Below are positions 24,955 through 33,567 of a stretch of DNA of 33,609 bases, in pieces; the stretch's first letter is position 1; every line of letters begins with the position of its first letter. Source of the stretch: Rhodospirillales bacterium (lineage in GTDB: Bacteria; Pseudomonadota; Alphaproteobacteria; Acetobacterales; Acetobacteraceae); the NCBI GenBank assembly GCA_018971565.1, contig JAGXAO010000012.1, positions 1 through 33,609 on the forward strand, read 5' to 3'. The translations under genes and the position numbers were made by a program. The notes beneath the pieces are model-generated. The model searched no databases. It was not told the DNA's origin and saw nothing but the letters and a program-made list of their open reading frames with translations.

Positions 24955-25894
24955 ATCCATCGCGGTTATTGGCGCCGGGGCCTGGGGTACGGCACTGGCC
25001 ATTTTGCTGGCGCAAGCCGGGCGGGATGTTACGCTCTGGGCGCGGGACGCCGAGAAAGCCGAGGCGATGCGGCAGACGCGGGAAAACCCTCGCCTGCCCG
25101 GGGCGGGTTTTCCTTCCGGCCTGCGCGTCACGGCTGAAATGCCGCAAGCGGAGATATTGCTGATAACCGTGCCGATGCAGCATCTGCGTGCGCTTCTTCC
25201 CGCGCTGCCGGAGGCGCCCCTGGTGCTGTGCTGCAAGGGGCTGGAGGCAACCAGCTTCCTGCTGCCGCCGGAAATCGTCACCAGCCCTTGCGCTATCCTC
25301 ACCGGGCCGAATTTCGCGCATGAGGTTGCTGCCGGGTTGCCTGCCGCTGCCGTGCTCGCCACGCCCGGCGCCGCCTTGCGGGCACAGCTCATCGCCGCCC
25401 TGCACACGCCCAGCCTGCGGCTCTATGGCTCGCCGGATATTATTGGCGCGGCCCTGGGTGGGGCGGCAAAAAACGTTATCGCCATCGCCGCCGGGGTGGT
25501 GATGGGCGCAGGGCTGGGGGAGAACGCGCGCGCGGCACTCATCACCCGTGGCCTCGCAGAGATCGCGCGCCTCGCGGCGGCTTTGGGCGGCAGGCCGGAG
25601 ACCATCTCCGGCCTCTCTGGCCTGGGGGATCTCTTGCTCACCTGCACCGGCACCAGCAGCCGCAATTACTCGTTGGGCTTTTTGCTGGGGCAGGGGCAAA
25701 GCCTGGCGGCGGTCCTCGGCGGCCGCTCCGCCGTGACCGAGGGCGTGATGACAGCCCCCGCCTTGCTGGCCCGCGCGGCCGGGGCCGGGGTGGAAATGCC
25801 GATAACCCAAGCCGTGACAAAATTACTTTCCGGTGAAATGAATGTGCCCCAAACCATGGCGGCGCTGATGAGCCGCGCCTTGAAGGATGAATGA
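24947..25894 (+). CDS. gpsA: NAD(P)-dependent glycerol-3-phosphate dehydrogenase
   Basis: A 315-residue enzyme that reduces dihydroxyacetone phosphate to sn-glycerol 3-phosphate for phospholipid synthesis. The Rossmann opening is SIAVIGAGAWGTALAILLAQ. ILTGPNFAHEVAAGLPAA, LGGAAKNVIAIAAGV (catalytic Lys) and SGLGDLLLTCTGTSSRNYSLG are the conserved substrate-site blocks. The ATG at 24947, within the end of rlmJ, gives the standard MNKSIAVIG start and has GGAGAGG upstream; longer frames read into rlmJ and are excluded. It overlaps the TPR gene by 4 nt (ATGA). Confidence 0.96.
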   Translation: MNKSIAVIGAGAWGTALAILLAQAGRDVTLWARDAEKAEAMRQTRENPRLPGAGFPSGLRVTAEMPQAEILLITVPMQHLRALLPALPEAPLVLCCKGLEATSFLLPPEIVTSPCAILTGPNFAHEVAAGLPAAAVLATPGAALRAQLIAALHTPSLRLYGSPDIIGAALGGAAKNVIAIAAGVVMGAGLGENARAALITRGLAEIARLAAALGGRPETISGLSGLGDLLLTCTGTSSRNYSLGFLLGQGQSLAAVLGGRSAVTEGVMTAPALLARAAGAGVEMPITQAVTKLLSGEMNVPQTMAALMSRALKDE

Positions 25895-27825
25895 TGCGGC
25901 GTTACGCCCTCGCTTCTCTGCTCGCGGTTTTCGCGGCGCCTCCGGCTCTGGCGGATGCCCCACCCCCGCTCTCAGCCTGTGAAAGCCACAACCCCGCGCG
26001 GGAAGTGGCGGGGTGCAACGCCATTCTTGCCGCCGGGCAGGACATGGAGGCGCTGGATTTTGAGGCCTATAACAACCGTGCGTTAGCTGAGTTACAGCTG
26101 AACCAGCCCCAGGCGGCGCTGGCGGACGCGCAGGCCGGTATCGTCCTCAACCCCGGCAATGGCCGTATCTATCTTGCCCTTGCCAGGGCCTACCTTGCCC
26201 TGCACCAGCCCCAGCAGGCGCTGAATGCGGTGAACCAGGCCGCAGCACTAATACCGGATGATTCTGCCCCGCTTACCCTGCGCGGCGAGATCGATCTTCT
26301 GGGTGGCGATTGGCAAGGGGATGTAGCGGACCAGAATGCCGCCCTGGCCCATAACCCGCGCAACGGTGAAGCCCTGCTCAACCGTGCTCTGGCGGAACTT
26401 GCCGGGGGCGGTAATGCGGCGGCGCTGGCGGATGCCAAGGCGGCTGCCGCCCTTGGCAATGCGGACCCGCGCTTGCATTTGGTGCGCGGGCTGGCCGATG
26501 CCGCCACCGCCGACTGGCAGGGCGCGCTGGCTGAGGAAAACGCGCTGCTGGCTGCCCAGCCGGATAACGGGCTGGGGCTTGCCGCGCGAGCTGAGGCCGA
26601 GGCGCATCTTGGCCGGTTTTCCGCCGCCCTGGCCGATGCCAGCCGGGCCATAGAAGTTTTGCCTTATGCGGCGGAGCCGTATGTGGACCGTGCGTTCGTT
26701 GAACTGCAAATGGACAAATTCCCCGAGGCCCTTGCCGATGCCACCGCGGCTCTCCGGCAAAACCCGCACGATGCCGCAGCCTATACCAACAAGGCGCTGG
26801 CCGAGATTGCGCTGGAGCGGCCGGATGCGGCCCTGGCCGATGCTGGGCAGGCCGTGGCGCTGATGCCGGGCGATGCCGCGGCTTACGACGCGCGCGCCAC
26901 CGTTGAGGCGATGGATAACGACCTTGCCGCCGCGCTGGCCGATGAGGGCCAGGCGATCAAGCTCGCCCCGGGTGATCCGGCTTATTACCAGAAGCGCGCG
27001 CTGATAGAGCTGCACCAGAACCAGCCGCAGCCAGCCCTGGCGGATTTGGCCAGCGCCATTGCTTTTGCGCCCAACGACCCGCGCCTGCGGATGCAGCGCG
27101 CCGGGGTGGAGGCGGCACTGAACCAGACCACCCCCGAGATTACGGATTTGACGGTGGCGATAAACAATGCCGGCCAGGATGAGGATTTGCTCTACCAGGC
27201 CCTGCTGCTGCGGGCCGGGGCTTATAAGCAGAATACCCAGCCGGACCTTGCCCTGGCGGATACGGCGCGCGCCATAGGGCTGGAGCCGCAAGCCCCCCAG
27301 GGTTATGCAATGCGCGCGGAACTGGAGCAGGCAGCGCAGCAATTTGGCGCCGCCATCGCTGATGACAGCAAGGCGATCAGCCTCGACCCCAAATTCCTCC
27401 TGGCTTACCAGGACCGCGCCGTGGCCTATGGCAGCCAGCACAAATATGCCCAGGCGGCGGCGGACGAAGCTAGGATTCTGCAATTGCAACCAGAATCGGC
27501 GGGGGATTTGAATAATCGCTGCTGGTTTCTGGCATTAGACGGCAGGCTGACCCAGGCGCTGGGCGATTGTAAAAAATCCCTCAGCCTGGACCCCACCAAC
27601 CCCGCGACGCTGGATTCCACGGGCTTTGTTTATCTGAAGCTAAAGAACGAGAAGCAGGCGATCAGCTATTACACCCAGGCGCTGAAGGCAGCCCCCACCC
27701 TCGCGACCTCGCTTTACGGCCGGGGCCTGGCTGAGCAAGCGGGCGGAGACCAGCCGGCGGCGGCAGCTGATATGGCGCTGGCCCGGCGGTACGATACGAA
27801 TATCGAGCAGGATTTTGGTAGTTGA
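25891..27825 (+). CDS. secreted tetratricopeptide-repeat protein of unknown function
   Basis: A 644-residue protein. A signal peptide (MMRRYALASLLAVFAAPPALA, cut near DAP) sends it to the periplasm or outer surface. After a short Cys-containing segment (SACESHNPAREVAGCNAIL, possible disulfide) the rest is about 16 TPR-like units of 34 residues. Repeat copies carry motifs such as ALADA, ALAELQLNQPQAALADA, and NPGNG or NPHDAA turns. The C-terminal units LNNRCWFLALDGRLTQALGDC and YYTQALKAAPTLATSLYGRGLAEQ look more conserved than the middle ones. It has no enzymatic motif, so it is probably a scaffold. It is coupled to gpsA upstream and to a GT-C membrane protein downstream, both by 4-nt overlaps. 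Confidence 0.86.
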   Translation: MMRRYALASLLAVFAAPPALADAPPPLSACESHNPAREVAGCNAILAAGQDMEALDFEAYNNRALAELQLNQPQAALADAQAGIVLNPGNGRIYLALARAYLALHQPQQALNAVNQAAALIPDDSAPLTLRGEIDLLGGDWQGDVADQNAALAHNPRNGEALLNRALAELAGGGNAAALADAKAAAALGNADPRLHLVRGLADAATADWQGALAEENALLAAQPDNGLGLAARAEAEAHLGRFSAALADASRAIEVLPYAAEPYVDRAFVELQMDKFPEALADATAALRQNPHDAAAYTNKALAEIALERPDAALADAGQAVALMPGDAAAYDARATVEAMDNDLAAALADEGQAIKLAPGDPAYYQKRALIELHQNQPQPALADLASAIAFAPNDPRLRMQRAGVEAALNQTTPEITDLTVAINNAGQDEDLLYQALLLRAGAYKQNTQPDLALADTARAIGLEPQAPQGYAMRAELEQAAQQFGAAIADDSKAISLDPKFLLAYQDRAVAYGSQHKYAQAAADEARILQLQPESAGDLNNRCWFLALDGRLTQALGDCKKSLSLDPTNPATLDSTGFVYLKLKNEKQAISYYTQALKAAPTLATSLYGRGLAEQAGGDQPAAAADMALARRYDTNIEQDFGS

Positions 27826-29171
27826 AGCAGCGGCCCGGCGCGGTGTGGCTGTTCTGGCCCGCCGCCGCTGCGCTGCTGCTGCTGGCAGCCAGGGCGCGCG
27901 GCCCGGAATATGACGAAGCCTATTCGATATTTCTGACCGCGGGGCACGCCCGCCCGGCCTGGCCGCACGGTGTGTTTATCGCTGGTGCTGTGCGCCGGCT
28001 TTATGCTGGCTACGCCTCGTTCTGGCGGATCGCGCGGGATTTGCGGCAGGGCGACGTGCACCCGCCGCTGTATTTCTGGGCGTTGGAGCTGTGGCGGCGC
28101 GCGGCTGGGCCAGGGTGGTTCACCGCCCGGCTGCTTTCTGTTGGCTTCACCCTGGCGGGGCTGGCGGGGCTGGCATGCATTACCCGGCTTTGCCGCCTGA
28201 AAATGCTGCCGGTGCTGGGCATGGCGCTACTTTCCTACGGGTTTTGCTACACGGGCATTTTGGCACGGCCTTACGCGCTGGTGCAGGCATTGACCATCTG
28301 GGGCGTGTATTTTGCCCTGCGGGCAGAGATGGGCACGGCCTGGGCGGCGGGGCTTTGCCTGGGTGCCGCTGCATTTACAGATTATCTGGCCGTGTTCACC
28401 GGCGCCGCGATGCTGATGTTTCTGTGCTGGCGGAATTGGCGGCGCGGCGTTGTGGCGCTGGCCGCCATGCTGCCGTTTCTGGCCGCGTGCTTCTGGTTTT
28501 TTCTGGCCCAACATGCCTCCCGCAACGGGCAGTTCGCGGCCTTCGCCTGGGCACCGGCCCTGGCCGGGCTGGCGCGGGATGGCGGGGCGGCGCTGTTCGG
28601 CGGGCTGCCACTTTATGCCGGGCGGTGGGGTGAGCCGGTGGCGGCCTTGCTGGCCGTGCTGGCGCTGGCGGGGTTTGGTTTTGCGGCAGGCCACGCCAAG
28701 GGCAGGGGGTTTCTGCTGCTGGCCGCCGCCACGCCCGCCGGGCTGCTGGCGCTGGGGGTGGTGTTCCGCAATACGCCCATTGAAATCCGCTATCTTGCTT
28801 TCAGCTTACCCTGGGTGGCGCTGGCCATTGCCCCGGCGCTGCCACGGGTTTTGCTGGCGCTCTGGCTGGTGGTGGGGGCGGTTGCCGTGGCGGGGCTGAT
28901 GCTGGCGCCTTCCACCATGCAGCCGCAAGGGCGTGCCGCGCATCTGGCGGCTGCGTATCCCGGTGCGGTGGTGGCGCTGGCTTATGGCAATGACGGCGTG
29001 GGGGTGCCCGGCCCGTTCATGGCAGCCGCACCCGATGCCATGCGGATCATTCTGCTTCACCCTGGCGATGCAGTGCCACCGGGGGCGGTGCGCGTGGCTA
29101 TCCGCGCCGATGAGAAAAGCCGCGAAGTGGCGGCGGCGATGCACTGCGCCGCCTTGGTGTGCGGGCCTTAG
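27822..29171 (+). CDS. GT-C / family 39-like membrane glycosyltransferase
   Basis: A 449-residue polytopic membrane protein with about nine to eleven hydrophobic segments. The first periplasmic loop has [16 protein letters not shown], containing the acidic pair expected of GT-C catalysis, and [19 protein letters not shown] is the PMT/ArnT-type HPPLY block. It probably uses a polyprenyl-linked sugar on the periplasmic side; donor and acceptor are unknown. The TTG at 27822 overlaps the TPR stop by 4 nt; a GTG at 27843 is the main alternative. It ends the tsaD chain, and its stop overlaps the lldD stop on the other strand (29168-29171). Confidence 0.8.
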   Translation: MKQRPGAVWLFWPAAAALLLLAARARGPEYDEAYSIFLTAGHARPAWPHGVFIAGAVRRLYAGYASFWRIARDLRQGDVHPPLYFWALELWRRAAGPGWFTARLLSVGFTLAGLAGLACITRLCRLKMLPVLGMALLSYGFCYTGILARPYALVQALTIWGVYFALRAEMGTAWAAGLCLGAAAFTDYLAVFTGAAMLMFLCWRNWRRGVVALAAMLPFLAACFWFFLAQHASRNGQFAAFAWAPALAGLARDGGAALFGGLPLYAGRWGEPVAALLAVLALAGFGFAAGHAKGRGFLLLAAATPAGLLALGVVFRNTPIEIRYLAFSLPWVALAIAPALPRVLLALWLVVGAVAVAGLMLAPSTMQPQGRAAHLAAAYPGAVVALAYGNDGVGVPGPFMAAAPDAMRIILLHPGDAVPPGAVRVAIRADEKSREVAAAMHCAALVCGP

Positions 29172-30304
29172 CTTTTCTCTAAAATATCGCTGGTGATATC
29201 AGTAATTTTTGTAACCCCGGTAAGCGCCATCGCCACGCGCATTTCCCTGGCGATGATCTCCAGCAATTTCGCCACGCCCGCCTGGCCGCCATGGGCCATG
29301 GCGTAGATATAGGCGCGGCCAAGCAGCACGGCATCCGCCCCCAGGGCCAGCATCCGCACAACATCCAGCCCTGAGCGCACGCCGCCATCGGCCAGAATGG
29401 CGAGTTCGCCCTTCACTTCTTCCACAATGCGCGGCAGGGCGCGGGCGGTGGAGCGCACGCCATCCAGCTGCCTGCCGCCATGGTTGGAGACGATGATGCC
29501 ATCCGCCCCGAATTTCACCGCCTCGCGCGCGTCCTCAGCGTCCAGAATGCCTTTTATAATGATCTTGCCTTTCCAGAATTCCCGCAGCCATTGTAAATCC
29601 GCCCAGGCGATGGCGGGGTCAAAATTCTCGCCCAGCCAGGCGATGTAGTCCTCAAGTTTCGTGGGCTTACCTAAATAGGTTGAAACATTGCCGAGGTCGT
29701 GCGGGCGGCCAAACACGCCGACATCCACCGCCCAGCGCGGGTGAAGTGCGGCCTGAAAAACCCGCCGCGCCGGCCCCGCGGGGCCAGACATGCCGGAATG
29801 CAGATCGCGGTAGCGCGCACCCGGCACTGGCATGTCCACCGTGAAGACGAGCGTGGTGATACCCGCCGCCCAGGCGCGCTCCAGCGCGTTTTTCATGAAG
29901 CCGCGATCCTTCAGCACGTAAAGCTGAAACCAGATCGGTTTGGCCACCGCGTTCCGCACTTCCTCGATGGAGCAGACAGAAACAGTGGAGAGGGTGAAGG
30001 GAATACCCGCCGCTTCGGCCGCGCGGGCGGCCTGCACCTCGCCGCGCCTGGCATACATGCCGGCCAGGCCCACTGGGGCAATGGCCACCGGCATCGCCAT
30101 TTCCTGCCCGAGCAGGGTGGTGGAGAGGTTGCACGCGGTGACGTTTTTTAAAATCCGCTGGCGTAGAGCCAGATCCGCGAGGTCTGCCACGTTGCGCCGC
30201 AGGGTTTGTTCCGCATAGGCGCCGCCATCGGCGTAATGGAACAAGAACGGTGGCAACCGCCGCCGCGCGGCCTCGCGGAAATCGGTGGGGGAGGAAATAA
30301 TCAT
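29168..30304 (-). CDS. lldD: FMN-dependent alpha-hydroxy-acid dehydrogenase (L-lactate dehydrogenase type)
   Basis: A 378-residue TIM-barrel flavoenzyme of the LldD/glycolate-oxidase family. The catalytic base His275 and substrate Arg278 are in [16 protein letters not shown]-binding Lys251 is in [12 protein letters not shown], and Tyr129 (FQLYVLKDR), Asp157 and Arg166 complete the site. [26 protein letters not shown] binds the FMN phosphate. The most likely reaction is L-lactate to pyruvate with quinone as acceptor, but 2-hydroxy-acid specificity varies (mandelate, glycolate). The ATG at 30302-30304 has no strong ribosome site. It starts 15 nt after the downstream CHR subunit, so it belongs to the lysR-CHR operon; no lactate permease lies nearby. 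Confidence 0.9.
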   Translation of the reverse strand: MIISSPTDFREAARRRLPPFLFHYADGGAYAEQTLRRNVADLADLALRQRILKNVTACNLSTTLLGQEMAMPVAIAPVGLAGMYARRGEVQAARAAEAAGIPFTLSTVSVCSIEEVRNAVAKPIWFQLYVLKDRGFMKNALERAWAAGITTLVFTVDMPVPGARYRDLHSGMSGPAGPARRVFQAALHPRWAVDVGVFGRPHDLGNVSTYLGKPTKLEDYIAWLGENFDPAIAWADLQWLREFWKGKIIIKGILDAEDAREAVKFGADGIIVSNHGGRQLDGVRSTARALPRIVEEVKGELAILADGGVRSGLDVVRMLALGADAVLLGRAYIYAMAHGGQAGVAKLLEIIAREMRVAMALTGVTKITDITSDILEKS

Positions 30305-30319
30305 GCGTGTACGATCTTC

Positions 30320-30844
30320 TTACAAAAACAGCAGGCCCGCCAGGGCACCAGCGCCGAGCAGCCAGAGCGGGTGCAGCTTTGTGCGCCAGGTGAGCAAAGC
30401 AGTGAGGATTGTGAGTGCAGCGGTAAGCCAACCCGTATCAGATTGGCCCGCCAGCACGCAGGATGCGGCGAGCACCAGCCCGGCGGTGATAGGCAGCAAG
30501 GCCGCCTGCGCCACACGCCGCCAGCGTGCTTCGCGGTGCTTGTCGAACATTGAAGCGACGATGGCGGCGGTGATGCCAGCGGGCAGAACCATTGCCGCCG
30601 TGGCCACCAGCCCGCCCGTGAGGCCCGCCACATGTGCGCCGAGCAGCGTTACGATGATGACGTTCGGCCCAGGTGCCGCGTTGGCGATGGCGTAGAATTG
30701 CGAAAATTGCGAGGCCGAGAGCCAATGTTTTTGGCTTACCACCACGCGGGCGATTTCCGGCACGGTACTGTTGGCCCCGCCTACGGCCAGCAGCGAGAGT
30801 TTGCTAAATAACAGGGCAAGCTGCCCCAGAAGCCCCAGGCTCAT
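30320..30844 (-). CDS. chromate transporter family (CHR), C-terminal half-type subunit
   Basis: A 174-residue membrane protein with about five hydrophobic helices. The opening LALLFSKLSLLAVGGANSTVPEIARVVV and later FYAIANAAPGPNVIIVTLLGAHVAGLTGG are conserved CHR blocks (AVGG and the APGPN loop). Members form pairs of short proteins that together equal one long ChrA. It follows the other half with a 4-nt overlap. Transport of chromate, sulfate or a related anion is likely; many CHR homologues have not been tested. The ATG at 30842-30844 is used. Confidence 0.88.
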   Translation of the reverse strand: MSLGLLGQLALLFSKLSLLAVGGANSTVPEIARVVVSQKHWLSASQFSQFYAIANAAPGPNVIIVTLLGAHVAGLTGGLVATAAMVLPAGITAAIVASMFDKHREARWRRVAQAALLPITAGLVLAASCVLAGQSDTGWLTAALTILTALLTWRTKLHPLWLLGAGALAGLLFL

Positions 30845-31404
30845 GGCACCGCCCGCCAGGCAAGGCCGAGCGAGACCGGCAGCACCAGCAGGGCAATGAG
30901 AAGCAAGGAAAAATGCAGCCCGAAAGCCAGCCCATATACCGTTGCCGCCAACAGCACATTGCGCGGAATTGTGAGGATAGGCACCGCGATGCGTAGGCCC
31001 GAGCCCAGCGCCAGCCCCGCCGCCGTGGCCGCCAACCCCAGCAGCGCATGGCGCACTGGCGGCAGGCCGCCATAATGCCCATACAGCCAGGCAAGGCCAA
31101 GCACGATAGCAACCGGAGCGCTCATCAGCCCCAGCGCCGCCGCCGCCGCCCCGGTGGGGCCAGCCTCGCGCGTGCCGAAAGCAAAGCTGAGATTCACCAC
31201 ATTCGCCCCTGGAAGCGACTGGCAGAGAGAAAACAGCTCGTTAAATTCCATCTGCGTCAGCCAGTTTTTTTCATCCACCATCATTCGCCGGATAATGGGG
31301 AGCACGCCGCCGAAACCCATGACCCCCGCCTGGAAAAACCCGGTGAACAGTTCAGCGTGAGTGAGTTTCGGGCGGGCGGGAAGCGTTTGTGCTGCCGTAA
31401 CCAT
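30841..31404 (-). CDS. chromate transporter family (CHR), N-terminal half-type subunit
   Basis: A 187-residue membrane protein, the partner of the following gene. ELFTGFFQAGVMGFGGVLPIIRR is the CHR amino-terminal signature with the GFGG turn, and SLCQSLPGANVVNLSFAFG is the matching PGAN loop. Five or six helices follow. It belongs to the short-chain type, in which adjacent genes encode inverted-topology halves. The ATG at 31402-31404 comes 5 nt after the lysR stop and has no clear ribosome site, so translation probably depends on lysR. Expected role is export of chromate or a similar oxyanion. Confidence 0.88.
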   Translation of the reverse strand: MVTAAQTLPARPKLTHAELFTGFFQAGVMGFGGVLPIIRRMMVDEKNWLTQMEFNELFSLCQSLPGANVVNLSFAFGTREAGPTGAAAAALGLMSAPVAIVLGLAWLYGHYGGLPPVRHALLGLAATAAGLALGSGLRIAVPILTIPRNVLLAATVYGLAFGLHFSLLLIALLVLPVSLGLAWRAVP

Positions 31405-31409
31405 TTTTG

Positions 31410-32306
31410 TTAAGCAATGAATGGCGGTGTGGCGCGGGCAAGGTCCAAAAACGCCGCCGCCGCCTTTGGCACGTAACGCTCCTTATGCCGCACAGCCTGG
31501 AAGGGGCGCGGGGGCAGCAGAATGTTTGCCTGCTTCAACGCTCCGGCGGTAAGCGTGCGCCCGCACACAAGCGGCGAAAGGCAGGCTGCCCCCGCACCTT
31601 CGGCCACGGCCTCGCGCACGGCCTCGTTAGAGGGCAGGGTTAGGATGATATTTAACTGCTCTTGTGCAATTCCTCGTTCCTGTAAGGCAGCTAGAAAGGC
31701 TTCGCGCGTGCCGGACCCTTCTTCACGGAACACCCAGGCCTGGCGGCGCAAATCCGCGTTGGTCAGCTCACCGCCTTTGGCCCAGGGGTGGCTGGGTGCC
31801 ACCACCACCGCCATACGCTCGCCCGTTACCGGCTCCACATGCAGGGAAGGTGCGTCCAGCGGGCCTTCCACAAACCCCAGCTCCGCCGCGCCTTCCGCCA
31901 CCGCCTTGGCCACCTGCGCGGTGTTGCCGATGGCGAGATCAACGGTAAAACCAGGGTGCTGGCGGTGAAATTCCACGATCAGCCGGGGTAGATAATAGCT
32001 GGCGATGGTCTGGCTGGCGTGCACGGCAAGCCGCCCGTGTTTTAGCCCGGCATAATCACGCAGCGCTGTTTGCGCCGCACCCGCGCGGGCCAGCACGGCG
32101 CGTGCCTCCGCCAGAAACAGCCGCCCGGTTTCAGTGAGCGCGATATTGCGGCCCACGCGGTCGAACAATTTCACATCGTGCTGGTTTTCCAACGCGGCGA
32201 TGGAAGCGGAGACGGCGGCCTGGGTGAGATTAAGCGTTGCGGCGGCGCGGGTGATGTGCTGGCGCTCTGCCACGGCGGCGAAAATGCGCAATTGTTCAAG
32301 GGTCAT
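31410..32306 (-). CDS. LysR-family transcriptional regulator, YeiE/CysL-like
   Basis: A 298-residue regulator. The winged helix-turn-helix covers residues 1-60 (MTLEQLRIFAAVAERQHITRAAATLNLTQAAVSASIAALE). The effector domain has SYYLPRLIVEFHRQHPGFTVDLAIGNTAQV and ELGFVEGPLD, plus a late VFREEGSGTREAF. Those blocks resemble YeiE of E. coli and CysL of Bacillus, regulators linked to sulfite handling, closer than to CbbR or CysB as I remember them. It is divergent from a TDT exporter across 100 nt and is followed by CHR and lldD genes. The ligand is inferred and could be sulfite or another small anion. Confidence 0.9.
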   Translation of the reverse strand: MTLEQLRIFAAVAERQHITRAAATLNLTQAAVSASIAALENQHDVKLFDRVGRNIALTETGRLFLAEARAVLARAGAAQTALRDYAGLKHGRLAVHASQTIASYYLPRLIVEFHRQHPGFTVDLAIGNTAQVAKAVAEGAAELGFVEGPLDAPSLHVEPVTGERMAVVVAPSHPWAKGGELTNADLRRQAWVFREEGSGTREAFLAALQERGIAQEQLNIILTLPSNEAVREAVAEGAGAACLSPLVCGRTLTAGALKQANILLPPRPFQAVRHKERYVPKAAAAFLDLARATPPFIA

Positions 32307-32308
32307 TA

Positions 32309-32368
32309 GAAATACATAAGTTAAATTTGTTTGTTTGAAAAGAATATTCAGTTTTTAAAATGTATTTC
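32309..32368. promoter_or_regulatory. lysR-TDT divergent control region with 9-bp inverted repeat
   Basis: GAAATACAT (32309-32317) and ATGTATTTC (32360-32368) are exact reverse complements 42 nt apart, about five helical turns centre to centre, in an AT-rich stretch. The left arm lies in a TAGAAATACATAA box that fits the LysR T-N11-A rule. A candidate plus-strand promoter (TTGAAA 32335-32340, TAAAAT 32356-32361, 15-nt spacer) overlaps the right arm. This fits LysR binding at two sites to control both the regulator and the exporter, as seen in LysR systems generally. Confidence 0.48.
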
Positions 32369-32406
32369 GCGGCCGTATCTCAGCCTCTTCGAAAGGCAGG
32401 TTGATT

Positions 32407-33504
32407 ATGTTGTCCAGACCATTCTCCCACCACGAGCACCCCGCCGAGATTATACGGCAATTCACCCCGAACTGGTTCACCGTGACCATGGGTACGGGCG
32501 TGTTGGCGCTGCTGTTGAACCAGTTGCCAGGCCCGGCCTGGCTGCCGGTTCTGGCGGCGGGCATATGGCGGGCGAATGTTGTGTTGTTTTCGATTTTCAC
32601 AGCCCTTTATGCCGCGCACTGGCTGTTTTATCCGCGCCAGGCGATAAAGAGCTTCAGCCACCCCGTGGTGCCGATGTTCCTGGGCGCTATTCCTATGGGC
32701 CTGGCCACCATTACCAACGGAACATTGGTGTTTAGCCACGACCCCCAGCTGGCCTTGCGGCTGTGGGAGATTGATACCGTACTCTCCGTGCTTACAGGGC
32801 TAGGTGTGCCGTTGGTGATGGTGGTGAGCCAGAAGCACGTGCTGGAATCGATGACAGGGGTGTGGTTGCTCCCGGTTGTGGCCTGCGAGGTGGCGGCGGC
32901 CAGCGGGGCGTTGCTGGCACCGCATCTGCCGGCAAGCGTGGCAATGAATCTGGTTTTGGCGGGGTATGTATTGTGGGCGCTTTCCGTGCCATTGGCGATG
33001 GGGATTCTCACGATTTTGTTCCTGCGGCTGGTGCTGCATTCCCTGCCACCGGCGGAAATGGCAGTGTCTTCCTGGTTGGCGCTGGGGCCGCTTGGCACGG
33101 GCGCCCTGGGGCTGCTGTTGCTGGGCCAGGCAGCGCCCGTCGCTTTTACTGGCAGCAAGCTGGCCCTTATTGGCGGTGTGGCGCAGGGGGTTGGGGTGAT
33201 CGGCGGGTTGGCGATATGGGCATATGGCGCCTGGTGGCTGGCCCTGGCCGTGGCGATGGTATTGGTGCAGCGCCCGCACCAGCTGCCGTTTAACATGGGC
33301 TGGTGGGGCTTCACCTTCCCCCTGGGCGTGTTCATCCTGGCGACCAACGCGCTGGGGGTGCAGACCGGGCTGGTGGCATTTATGATTGCCAGCCATGTAA
33401 TGACCGGCATTTTTGCGGGGCTATGGGTGGTTGTGGCGGCACGGACGCTGCGCGGGGCTTACCTGGGCTCGCTTTTTGCCTCGCCGGTTATGCTGGCGAG
33501 ATAG
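32407..33504 (+). CDS. TDT-family transporter (TehA/Mae1/Ssu1-like)
   Basis: A 365-residue inner-membrane protein with about ten helices. The signature RQFTPNWFTVTMGTGVLALLL opens the first helix, as in the TDT family (tellurite resistance/dicarboxylate), including the yeast sulfite pump Ssu1 and malate permease Mae1. NMGWWGFTFPLGVFILAT near residue 300 is the second family block. It probably exports an organic acid or a small anion such as sulfite. The ATG at 32407 follows AGGCAGG; a TTG at 32401 is possible. It is transcribed divergently from the LysR gene, a common arrangement for a regulated exporter. Confidence 0.88.
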   Translation: MLSRPFSHHEHPAEIIRQFTPNWFTVTMGTGVLALLLNQLPGPAWLPVLAAGIWRANVVLFSIFTALYAAHWLFYPRQAIKSFSHPVVPMFLGAIPMGLATITNGTLVFSHDPQLALRLWEIDTVLSVLTGLGVPLVMVVSQKHVLESMTGVWLLPVVACEVAAASGALLAPHLPASVAMNLVLAGYVLWALSVPLAMGILTILFLRLVLHSLPPAEMAVSSWLALGPLGTGALGLLLLGQAAPVAFTGSKLALIGGVAQGVGVIGGLAIWAYGAWWLALAVAMVLVQRPHQLPFNMGWWGFTFPLGVFILATNALGVQTGLVAFMIASHVMTGIFAGLWVVVAARTLRGAYLGSLFASPVMLAR

Positions 33505-33529
33505 GCTGAAGACGGCAGGCGGTGGGCTG

Positions 33530-33558
33530 TTGCCCAGCCTTGCCGATACCGCTAGAAC
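33530..33558 (+). promoter_or_regulatory. candidate promoter of tRNA-Arg
   Basis: TTGCCC (33530-33535) and TAGAAC (33553-33558) are 17 nt apart, a normal sigma-70 layout ending 9 nt before the tRNA start. A small hairpin (TGGGC/GCCCA, 33523-33536) overlaps the -35 and might also end the TDT transcript. Both are by-eye calls. Confidence 0.4.
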
Positions 33559-33567
33559 GGCTTCAAC

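Noticed and set aside
23081-25810. Very long minus-strand frames opposite tsaD, rlmJ and gpsA
   Set aside because: High GC leaves few stops in the opposite frames. The products have skewed composition and no motifs, while the plus-strand genes match families from start to end.
26190-27489. Minus-strand frames of up to 413 codons opposite the TPR gene
   Set aside because: They mirror the repetitive TPR coding sequence and show no signal peptide, domain or ribosome site.
30320-31404. The two CHR genes as a frameshifted single chrA
   Set aside because: The junction is a normal ATGA overlap and both halves have complete signatures, as in natural short-chain CHR pairs.
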